Of a stretch of 64,000 nt of DNA, positions 30,950 through 40,206 are shown piece by piece. The stretch's first letter is position 1; each line of letters opens with the position of its first letter. The notes below the pieces were generated by a model that searched no databases, was not told where the DNA came from, and saw only the letters and a program-made list of their open reading frames with translations. A program made the position numbers and the translations under genes. This stretch comes from Talinum fruticosum (lineage: Eukaryota; Streptophyta; Magnoliopsida; Caryophyllales; Talinaceae): the NCBI GenBank assembly GCA_021018815.1, contig JAITYX010000003.1, positions 11,799,501-11,863,500 of the forward strand. Reading direction: 5' to 3'.

Positions 30950-32460
30950 CTTGAGACTCGGTGAGCTTCTATTTCAGCTTGCTCATTCTCTCGTTCCGAG
31001 GCACTCTAACTTAGTCTTATTATCTCGAGAACTAGTCTCTAGTACCTTTAGATTAAGTCTTAGTTTTTCCAAAGATTTGTTCTCGGACTTAAGAGACTCC
31101 ACTTTTTCTTTTAAGGTAGAAGAATTAGAATTAGACTTTTCCTGCAATATAAAAATGTATTTAGCTAAATCATGCTTAGAGAACTTAAGAAAATAGTTGA
31201 TGACCTCATGAGGATCAGTTTCCTCGGTGTCTCGATGCTTCACTTTCTGACTCGGATCTAGCTTTTGTGTTTGTCGAGTCACGAGACATTTTGATTAATC
31301 ATCTATGTCATCATCTTCTTCTAACTCATCATCACCCTATGTTGCTATCATGGCCTTTTTCTTCCTTTGATCCTTTCTTCTTTTTGGGCAATCTTTGACT
31401 ATGTGCTCCTTGCTTCCACATTCAAAACAGCCAGAATTTTTAGTTAAAGTCAAATTTGAAGGGGATGAGAATTTACCTTTCTTTTTCTTCTTAAAGACTT
31501 CCTACTTTGGCTTCTTCACCACTTTCTAGATTTTAACATCTCTTTTAATCCTCCGACCTGAAGTGTCATAGGGTCTTCCTTAGAATCCGATGAGCTCGGA
31601 CTTGGACTAGGTTCCTGTGAGGCTTGAGAGCACCTGTTTTATTTGGTAGTGACCTCAGATTTTTCCTCCTCTAGATGTAACTCATGGGTGAGAAGTTTCC
31701 CTATGAGTCGACATGGTTTCATCTTGGTGAGGTTTTGATCTTCTTCAATGGGAGTAACCTTTGGTCCCCATCTCTTCTATGGAAGACTCCTCATAATCTT
31801 TTTGACTATTTCCTCAGGGGACATTTTCCTTCCAAGGGACTTGAGATTATTAATAATCTCAGTGAAGCGATTGTACATCCGTGTGAAGACTCCTCATAAT
31901 CTTTTTGACTATTTCCTCGGAAGACATTTTCCTTCCAAGGGACTTGAGATTATTAATAATCTTAGTGAAGCGATTGTACATCCGTGTTATGTTCTCCTCA
32001 GCCTCCATCTTGAACATTCCGTACTTGTGGAGGTACTCGACTTATCTTTTCCTACCTCACTTGACTTGTTCCTTCATAAGTGGTGACAAGAGTGTCCCAC
32101 GCTTCTTTGGCGATATCACAAGCGAATACTCGTTGTACTATACGACATTAATGGCTCATATCAAAATGTTCATAGCCTTAAAGTTCTTTCTATGCTTCCC
32201 ATTCTCTTCAGGAGTGAATTCTAACTTCGCTTTGGTTACTCGGCCGAGTTCCATCTATATATTGTAGGAATGTAATTTCCATTATAGATAATTCCCTAGA
32301 TTTCCTCGTCATAGTCTTGCATGAAGCATTGCATGATCTTCTCCCAGTGGGCGAACTTGGATCCTTTAATCTTTGGCGGCCCGGTGAAAGATCTTCTTTC
32401 ATCGAACTCTCGATAATTAAGAGTCATACAATCTGTAGACCTTAGATTGTTATATCCTTT
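30950..32460 (-). pseudogene. gag of SIRE C
   Basis: Minus orientation, N to C. The start is around FTGPPKIKGSKFAHWEKIMQ (32296-32430). A UBN2-type capsid follows, disrupted by a 103-bp duplication at 31782-31987. The zinc knuckle CFECGSKEHIVKDC (CX2CX4HX4C) is intact near 31380-31430. A coiled-coil segment at 30983-31282 is rich in Lys, Glu, Leu and Ser. Gag packages the RNA and forms the particle. A coiled coil after the knuckle and long gag are features of SIRE. Many stops. Confidence 0.8.
31782..31987. repeat. 103-bp tandem duplication inside SIRE C gag
   Basis: Two near-identical units start at 31782 and 31885, both containing GAAGACTCCTCATAATC and ending in GATTGTACATCCGTGT. The length is not a multiple of three, so it shifts the gag frame. 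Copy D has a single unit. Confidence 0.85.
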
Positions 32461-32471
32461 TGAAAGACTTT

Positions 32472-32483
32472 GCTCTAATACCA
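32472..32483 (-). other. Primer binding site of SIRE C (initiator tRNA-Met type)
   Basis: TGGTATTAGAGC on the minus strand, two bases from the LTR end, is one mismatch from the common plant copia site TGGTATCAGAGC. Confidence 0.85.
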
Positions 32484-32485
32484 AT

Positions 32486-33829
32486 TGAAGGTTTTAGCTC
32501 GAGATATTGAATCACCCTAGAGGGGGTGAATAGGGTGTAAATGAAATTTCGCAAAAATATTCAAATTCAATGCACAAGTCGAACTCGAAAAGATGTGTTG
32601 AATCTAGATTGGACTCAAAAAAGATAAAAATAAGATATTTTACGTGGAAACCCTTTGGGGCAGAAAATCACGACCGGTACCAGTCCGGATATCAAGTCAA
32701 ATCCACTATTTTGAATCCACTATTTTGAATCCACAAATATAAGGACTAATTCTTTGAATTATTCCCTTAAACAATTCAATACAAGTTTTTCCCAAGCACG
32801 TAAGATCCCTTATTTATCCTAGTACTTCCTAACTAAGATACCTTTTACAGTTAGGTATAATTGAGTTGAGTTACCCCTTATAGCTCAGTCCAGGGAATTT
32901 ATAGAAGAATTGAGTAAGAATGTAATTAATTACAAGACTTCTTGTTTCAACTCGAAGTTGAAAAACTAAGTACGGAGTTGAAAGCTAGAAAGATTAAGTA
33001 TATGAGTTGAGAGTTTAGTTCCAACAATCTTCTTAATCTTGTGAAGTGACTTCTATTTATATTCACTAAATCTGATAGTCGTTCTCTTAATCTTGGCTTA
33101 AAAAGTAATCCGATCCACTTGTTGTGAGTGAAAACTAAGGTGGAAATAGCAGTTAGACTCAATGTTGAAGTTTATCGGAAATGGAAACAAACAACCCAGA
33201 CATGGTGTGTTAGTTTTTCCGAAAATGTCACTTTTTTGTCTCGCTAGTGTTTAACGATAAGAAGCCGCTTGTTTTTGCTTTTCAAATTGAGATTAATCAA
33301 CTTTTATCAACCTACAAAAACAAATCAAAGTGGCACTCAAAGTATAAAAATACTTTGGTCGAAGATTAGTCAAGAATATAAATTTACTTTAAATAATTAA
33401 ATACTTGAATATCCTTAATCTAATCAAATGGAATTTTTAAGTCTAATATTTAATAAGTTTGATTTCCATATGTGCCTATGTTTCAATGATGAAAGAGTTA
33501 GATAAATATATAGACAAATTGTATCCTTTTACTATAACATAATTTTTGTTAATTAAAATTGGCTTAAATTAGAACTAACATAATAATTCTAATTTGAGTT
33601 ATGAAATGAGCCAGTTGAGATAACAAGTTGAACTCAAGAAATTATTTGGGCGAGATTTTTGTCCGAGTCAAATTTGAGTGGGTTAAAAAGCCAAAAACTA
33701 AGTAATCACTCAGCGGAGCTTTCCGAGTGGGTCGAGCAGAGATGAAAACTTAAAGATAATATTTCTAAAATGTGAGAATTACTTGAATTCAAAACTATTA
33801 AGGGAGATAAGTTCATACCCGAGTCTTCA
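32486..33829 (-). repeat. 5' LTR of SIRE element C (1344 bp)
   Basis: It is bounded by TGAAGG on the left and TCTTCA on the right in plus coordinates. It matches the 3' LTR at 21615-23012 with scattered differences and small indels. TATA box at 33053-33061 on the minus strand. Confidence 0.88.
33053..33061 (-). promoter_or_regulatory. LTR TATA box (SIRE C, 5' LTR)
   Basis: TATAAATAG on the minus strand, followed downstream (minus sense) by GAAGTCACTTCACAAG. This would drive the SIRE genomic transcript. Confidence 0.6.
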
Positions 33830-34269
33830 AATTATATACACAAACACTACCACCAAAAACAAAACTAAAAACAAAACATGTGGGTGATCATGGCCATCAT
33901 AGCTTAGCAACATGCAAAGTTTATCCTTAAAACGATAACCTTACAAAAGACAATCCTAAGTATCCACAACTAAAAGTAAAAAGAAGAGCACAACCCTAGA
34001 TATCCACATCTAAAAATAAATTTAAAAAATACAAAAAATAGAAGAAAGAGAGAACGAGTATACCGGGTTAGGTGATAGGTGCACCTAAACTAATGCCTCG
34101 CTCGTATAGTAGGAAGAAGTTTTGGGGAGCATCAGTCACTCCTTATATCAAGACCATGCTCCAACTTAGATGCTCGTTAGAGCTCTAAGGAGCTTATCAA
34201 ATACCCGAGCGTGCAACTCGGACAAATGAAAGTAAAAGAACATAAGTGAAATTATATCGATGACACTCA
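33830..34269. other. Flank of SIRE C, continuation of Athila-like fragment
   Basis: This begins with the AATTA duplication. It is the other side of the target that was continuous with 21609. Nothing codes here; an A/C-rich stretch and short unrelated frames are present. Homology to the SIRE LTR starts at about 34270, so the join to copy D is approximate. Confidence 0.4.
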
Positions 34270-35690
34270 ATGCCCCTTAAATTTGTCGGATGCCCTAAAA
34301 AGATTAGAAGAGTGATCAAATAAAGTGGTCCAAATTCTACCCAGAGAACACTTAGAAAATAATTTGAGTCTAGAATGAACTCGAAACAAGTAAAACACAT
34401 AAATATGTGGAAACCCTCCCGGGACAGAAAACCATGGACAGTGCTAATCCAAGCACCAAGTAAAATCCACAATTTTGAAATCCACAAAATACAACAATTG
34501 AGTCTTTACATAATTGCTCCCTTAGACAATTCACTTATAAGTTTTTCCTATACTCGTAAATTCCCTTATCCGATCTAGTAGTTCCTAATCGAGGTAACCT
34601 TTACAGGTAGGTACAATTGAGCCGAGTTAACCCTTACAGATCAATCAAGGGACTTAACAGAGAAATAAAAGTGTAGAAGTGATTACAAGACTTTCTCTTT
34701 ACAACTCGAAAGTAGAAGCTTAAGAATTGGAGTTGTAATATGAAGATTGAGTAAGTATGCACTAACTAAGTGTTTTGCAATGTGCTCAAGCAAATCCTCA
34801 AATCTTATAGAGAGCCCTCTATTTATACACAACAGGGCGAGTAGCTATTGAGGCTTGTTCGAACTTGTGAGCTTCAATGGCCGTTGTAATAGTTAGTCCG
34901 AGTCACTCAAAAAGGATCTCGTTGCAATGTGGATGTTGTATGGTGGTCCTTGACTCGAAAAGTGGTCGATCCCATTAGTTGTGACTGAAATCTAGGGTAG
35001 AAACAACTGTTAGACTCAAAATTGAAGTTTACTTGGATTTGGAAACAAACAACCCCGACACAGATGACTAAGTCTTGTCCGAAATTTTGCTTTTCTATCT
35101 TCCGGTGTTTAACGGTTAGAATCCGGTTGCTTTTTCTTTTCAAAATAAAATTTAAATACTTTAATCAACCTACAAAAGAAAATCAAAGTGGTACTCAAAG
35201 TATAAAAATACTTTGCTCCAAGATTAGGTAAAGATAATAATTAATTCAAAATAATTAAGCACTTAATTATCTTTAGCCTAAATAAATGGAATTTTTCCGA
35301 GTGTAATATTCATTAGGTTCAAATTTCATCTGGAGTTAATCCTTTAAATGATCAAGTTAATAAGAATGAATAATCAAAATGCATAAACTTGATCAAGTAA
35401 ATAATTTTATTCAATAAACCGACTTGGAAAAGAGAATTAACGTTGTAATTCATTTTCAATTTGAACACTAAGTAAGTACTCAGAATATGAAGTGTTTGTG
35501 AAATTATGTACTTATACCATTGTTCCGAGTTGTGTCTAAGTGGGTTAGAAACACAGCTTAAATGCGTTATACTCAATAGATAGTTTCGAGTGGGTTAGAC
35601 ACACTTGAAAACTTAAAGATGAGGTTCTTAAATGCTTAGAATGACTTGAAATCAAAACCATAGAGAGGTAGAGTTATACCCGAGTCTTTA
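34270..35690 (-). repeat. 3' LTR of SIRE element D
   Basis: It matches the 5' LTR at 46518-47527: AACACTTAGAAAATAATTT, GAGTCTAGAATGAACTCG, TTTTCCTA, CTTAACAGAGAAAT. The right end CGAGTCTTTA abuts the polypurine tract. The left end is diverged and placed at about 34270 from expected LTR length. TATA box TATAAATAG at 34819-34827, minus strand. Confidence 0.75.
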
Positions 35691-35700
35691 ATCTCCCCCG
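35691..35700 (-). other. Polypurine tract of SIRE D
   Basis: CGGGGGAGAT on the minus strand adjoins the 3' LTR. Confidence 0.8.
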
Positions 35701-36084
35701 TTTGATGAAAGAAATTTCATACTTAAGGTAAAAACTAATCAGTTCATAAGGCTAAGTTTTCATTGTATATTGATCGAGCAAAAGCAAATATAAAAGATTA
35801 AACAACTCAACTTAGATCATATACAACTTAGAGTAGGCTTCTTGAGGTTAACAAAGCATACTTGTCACGCAGTGAAAAAAGTGTACCGAGTAATAAGAGA
35901 GATAGCTCATGTATGCTCAAAAATAAGAAAATTTCATTAAAAAACTTAGACAAATAAAAACAAAGAACTCCCCCGAACCGAGACATCTCTATCTTATCTC
36001 TCCCCTATGCATTTCATCAAACTAAAAAGGGAAGGATAAAAAATAAAGTACAAAGATGTTGGACAAAAAAATTAAAATTAGAAA

Positions 36085-37500
36085 CGAGGGGCGCTTCGAG
36101 TGGAGGCGGAAGAACGACGTCCATGCCCGCACCTATAGCCCCGAGTTAATGCAACCGGGCGAGGAGGCAAGAGCAGAGGCGGATCAGGAAGAAGAATGAC
36201 ACGTCCGCAAGACATATGTAGTTCTTCCTTTAGTTCCTCTTCTTTTGAGCCCTCGGGTACTTCGATTGAAGACTATTGAATGATGAGGGGGCATAGACTT
36301 AGAAGAGCTTGAGGACTCCGAAGGTTATACTTCTTGAGAGGGTTCTAAGTCCTCAACAGCCTTGGCTCATCTCTCCCGGAGGTGGCGGATTTGATTTTCT
36401 TGGTGCTTGATCACCTCATTGAGCTCAAGCAATTAAGGCTTGATTATGATCAATCCGAGTCCGAGCCTTGCTCTGGAACCGAGTTAGAATAGACATACAA
36501 GCCGGGAAGGCTGCCACAACTGCTATGCAGCTCTTTTACTAGGGCAACAAATTGAATTGCCACGTTATGAAGGAGTTCAATAGAAGGGCAGGCTGAGAAG
36601 ATGAACGTCCAATAGTGAAAGAGGAACCTCGTAATCTTTCCGAGTCCGAGGTGGAAGAGGATGAGCAAGTTCAAAGGTGTGAGCCTGCACACCGGCTTGT
36701 ATTTCCTAGTATCCTAAGCCAATAAGTTCTCCTTTGCCCAAACAGGCGGTAGGCTCCAAAAATTTATAGGGATAAGAAGGGAGAGCTACCTTGAATTGAG
36801 CGAAGATAGTAGAAAAAAGAGCTCCAAAGGAGTATGGAAGCTTCTTCGAGTCAAAAGGAACGAAGCAATTGGTTCCAGAATGAAAGGGAAGAGGTCAACC
36901 TCAAACCCTTCAAGAATATCGTAGAGAACCTTAAGCACCTTACTCGTTAGGGTTCTCTTTGGATGGATAGTAGGAAAATAAAGTTCGCATCGAATGAAGC
37001 GAGAAGTCTTACTTCGGATGTCATCTAAGTCACAAAAAAATTCTTTGTGGATTGAGGGATCTCTCTTGAATATTTATCAAAGAAGTCATCAACGACTTCA
37101 TTGAAGGGAATAGGATTGGAATTGAGAAAAAGACACTTCACATTGAAGAGCTTGTGAACTTAAGCAAGATTGGTACGAATGACTTTGCCTTGGACAATAG
37201 AAGAGATCACGTTATCTCTTGTCGTCATATGAGAATAGAACTCAGTGACGAGTTCCGGGTAGATATACTCATAGAAACACAAGTACTTGAAAGTACCTAT
37301 TTTGAGGGTGGATTTGATCCAAGAAAATAAGGTTTTTGAGAAAAACTTGTCCTCTATGAAAAAATGCTAAGCCACCATGAGGTTTGGATCATCCGAGGCG
37401 GGGCTTTTCCCTTGCCTTGGAGATTCTCGAGGCAAGTTGTTTTGGTTCTAGCCTTCTTTGTGGCCAAACCTCCTTCCATCACCGAACCTCTTTTCGGCAT
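36085..37500 (-). pseudogene. Second ORF of SIRE D, downstream of pol
   Basis: The start ATG is at 37500: MPKRGSVMEGGLATKKARTK, a basic N-terminus. Then come FFIEDKFFS, YLCFYEYIYPELVTEFYSHM near 37280, KLFNVKCLFLNSNPIPFNEV near 37130, and a C-terminal end rich in Pro, Arg and Ser finishing STRSAPRF. The YxYxxLVxEFY block matches copy C. The 5' leader (37560-37640) is a GA/CT repeat. Function unknown; the Lys/Arg start could be a nuclear signal. At least some frames are broken by stops. Confidence 0.5.
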
Positions 37501-38099
37501 AGTAAGAAAGAGAGTGAGAGAGGTTAAGAGTACAAGAGCGAAGAATAGAAAGAATAGAGCGAGATGAACAAGAAATAGAGAGAGAGAGAGTTGAGTGCGA
37601 GAGTGTTTGAGTATGAGAGCAAAGAGAGCAGAGTGAGAGCAATAAATAGTAAAGTAAACAAAAGAAAACAAAGCGGTGCTATTTATAGAACAAATGCTTT
37701 CATTGAACAAACGACTTTCTAACTCAGCCCTCCAAGCAACGAGTTAGCGGACCGTGGAGTCTTCTAGAGTGTAACGGCTAGTCGTCAAACCGCTTCCTTC
37801 TAACGGCTAGTTTGCCGGACTCGTTCACGTGCCGTAGAGAGAAAAGAGATTTTCGAAAACATTTTTGAGATTTTCCATTGATCTAGAGATGATCCCAAAA
37901 TTTTGATGTCCGTTTTTCTAATAAACTTACTCGACTCGGTAAGGTGTCTCAGTGACTCGTAACACACTCGAAATTAATAACTCATAGCTCGGTCCGATTC
38001 TCGGTTCAGTTGATCCATTTGTTATTCACTCAAAGCATATAACAATCAATCTCATTCATGCATTAAGTAAGATAATCATGCAGCTAACATGCCAAGTTC

Positions 38100-38690
38100 A
38101 TTCCTAATAAAGGACAATTGATCTTCACTCGGAGGTTTGGTGAAAATATCAGCTAATTGAAATTTGTTAGGAATAAACTCAAGTTCAATATCACCTTTCT
38201 CGTAATGGTCTCTCGAAAATGATACTTGACCTCAATGTGTTTCATTTTTTAGTGTTGAACTAGATTCTTAGTGATGCTGATTGCACTTTGATTATCACAC
38301 TCGGATTGGGATTAATGTGAATAACAGTCCAATATCCTTTAAGTGTGGCTTGATACAGAGAATCTGAGCACAAAGAAGCTCCAACTGTTATGTACTCAGC
38401 CTCAGCGAATGGATAGAGCAACTAAGTTTTGCTTCTTTGAATGCTAAGAGATGAGTGATTGACCCAGAAATTGACATACTCCTGATGTGCTCTTTCTAAC
38501 AACTTTGTATCCAACATAGTCGGGATCCGAGTATCCAAAGTGAGGGTCGGATCTCGAGTCTTTCGAATAACAGAGACCAAGTGTCCGAATCCCCGTAAGA
38601 TATCTAAAAATTCTGTTCATCACAAGTGAGATGTGATTCCTTAGGATTAGCTTGAAATCTTGCACAAAGGCAACACTAAACATGATATTT
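38100..38690 (-). pseudogene. RNase H of SIRE D
   Basis: The frame 38444-38683 gives RIFRYLTGIRTLGLCYSKDS, FGYSDPDYVGYKVVRKSTSG and CQFLGQSLIS. Further down come EAEYITVGASLCS and LADIFTKP-x-SEDQLSFIRNELGML near 38110-38160. These are the standard copia RNase H blocks with D and E residues visible. It would remove the RNA template during reverse transcription. Confidence 0.85.
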
Positions 38691-38699
38691 GGCCTACTT

Positions 38700-39430
38700 C
38701 ATATGAGATAAAGTAGAGATCCAATCATACCTCTGTAGAGTTTCGATCTACAACTTTACCTTTCTCATCCGAGTCCAGCTTTGTACCACTACTCATAGGT
38801 GCTCGTTGCATGTTTCACATCTTGTAACTTATACTTCTTCAATAATTCCTTAGTGTATGTTGATTGACGAACATAAATACCATCCTTAAAAACTCTTGGC
38901 ATAGAGTTTCATTAGTAGCTCCAACATAATGTCATCAACATAAATCGAATGATAAGAAAATCATTCCCCTTGGTTTTTGTAAAAAGAGTTTTGTCAATAA
39001 GACCTCTTTTGAAGTCATTTTCAACGAAGAAACCGCTTAGTCTTTCATACCAAGCTCTAGGAGCTTGTTTCAAACCATACAAAGCTTTTTGCAATTTCAA
39101 AACATGATTTGGAAATTGAGAGTTTTCAAATCCAGGGGGTCGCTCAATATAAAATTCTTGTTGAATATAACCATTAAGAAATGCAAGATCAACGTCCATT
39201 TGATAAAGCTTAATGCTCATGGTAGATGCAAATGCTAAGAGAATTCCGATTGCCTCAATCCTAGCAATAGGTGCAAAGGTTTCCCCACAATTAATTCCCT
39301 CTTCTTAGCTATATCCATGAGCAACTAATCGACCTTATTTCGACTACCAACCCTCCCTCATATAGTTTGCCCTTGAAGAACCATTTGGTTCCTATTACTC
39401 GGGTAGTCAAAAGGTCGTTTGGTCGAGTCC
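38700..39430 (-). pseudogene. Reverse transcriptase of SIRE D
   Basis: The frame 38912-39220 gives YQMDVDLAFLNGYIQQEFYIERPPGFENSQFPNHVLKLQKALYGLKQAPRAWYERL in short blocks. A frameshift near 38960 then puts the IYVDDI box in another frame. The catalytic YVDD is intact in that frame. The N-terminus near 39300-39420 has KWFFKGKLYEGG-like bases. Confidence 0.85.
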
Positions 39431-39936
39431 AAATTTGGTTTCTTTCAAATTTAGTTAATGCTTCTTGCATGGCCTCTACCCATTCAAGTCCAAGTAGGGC
39501 TTCTAGTACATTTTTAGGTTTAGTTAATGAAATAAATGCTGAAAATGCATATAGGTTTTACACGTAAGAATAAGTTCTTACCCCATTGTTGATATCGTAA
39601 AGAATGTTCTCGGGTGGGTAACTCGGATGCATATTTGAAAGCTCTACATGTCCTCCGGTTTACTAGGTTTGTTGGTTGAATGGTATGATCTTCAGTTGGT
39701 TGCTCTTGCTGAACTTCCGCATTAGCTTGTCCTTTAGCGATCCGAGCCGGCTCTTGAACCGGCTCATTCTAAGTCACCTCATTCCGAGTTAGCTCATTCT
39801 AAGTTGCCTTAGTTCCTTTGTTTTGATTCATTCTAAGCTCAGCTTCAGCTATATTATCTTCATCTTGGTTGAGCTTGAGATCCGGGAAAGTGGATTCACT
39901 TGTCCTACCATGATCAATCTCATCAAAGACAAGATG

Positions 39937-40183
39937 CACTACAAAAAAAAAGTCAAAATAGCGACGGGAATTCCGACGGAATTTGCAAATTTCGATGGAA
40001 ATTCTCATCGGAATATCCTCCGACAGCACGAATTCCGATGGGAATTCTGATGGGCCTATCGGAGTTCCAAAAAAACCCTGTTGGATCCCATCGAAATCAG
40101 TCTGAAATCCCGTCTGAATTTTCCGATGAGAAATTTCAATCGGAAAATTTCCATCGGTATTTTTATGTCTTTTTTTAGTAGTG
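39937..40183. mobile_element. CACTA-type MITE, 247 bp
   Basis: The termini are CACTACAAAAAAAAAGTC and TCTTTTTTTAGTAGTG. The interior has palindromic GACGGGAATTCCGACGG, CCGATGGGAATTC and repeated TCGG(A/T)A words, typical of CACTA subterminal regions. Compared with copy C, the empty site would read AAGATGATAC, so GAT is the likely duplicated triplet with one extra G at the left. Confidence 0.75.
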
Positions 40184-40201
40184 GATACTTTTTTCCACTT
40201 T

Positions 40202-40206
40202 GTTAG
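40202..40206. repeat. Target-site duplication GTTAG, left of solo LTR
   Basis: GTTAG before TGGAATACCC pairs with ATTAG at 43431-43435, one mismatch. Copy C has the single uninterrupted GTTAG at this place. Confidence 0.65.

Larger units (their letters stand above)
21615..33829 (-). mobile_element. SIRE-lineage Ty1/copia retrotransposon C (minus strand)
   Basis: Read right to left: 5' LTR (33829-32486), PBS for initiator tRNA-Met, gag, protease, integrase, RT, a downstream second ORF, PPT (AGGGGAGAT type), 3' LTR (23012-21615). Perfect 5-bp flanks AATTA stand at 21610-21614 and 33830-33834. LTR ends are TGAAGACTC...CCTTCA. The gag-PR-INT-RT order fixes Ty1/copia. Long gag with coiled coil, a second ORF after pol and the PPT sequence fit the SIRE (Maximus) lineage. 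It is interrupted by a CACTA element at 25284-28513 and lacks RNase H. All genes have stops. Confidence 0.88.
39790..40206 (-). pseudogene. Integrase C-terminus of SIRE D, interrupted
   Basis: Read on the minus strand, the FNKRTN-KVE...HLVFDEIDHGRTSESTFPDLKLNQDED segment is split twice. The solo LTR separates it from 43431 onward, and a CACTA MITE at 39937-40183 sits inside. The uninterrupted version is at 29179-29290 in copy C. Confidence 0.75.

Noticed and set aside
36085..37500. Envelope gene for the second SIRE ORF
   Set aside because: No signal peptide, transmembrane helix or glycoprotein-like pattern visible; left as an unknown second ORF.
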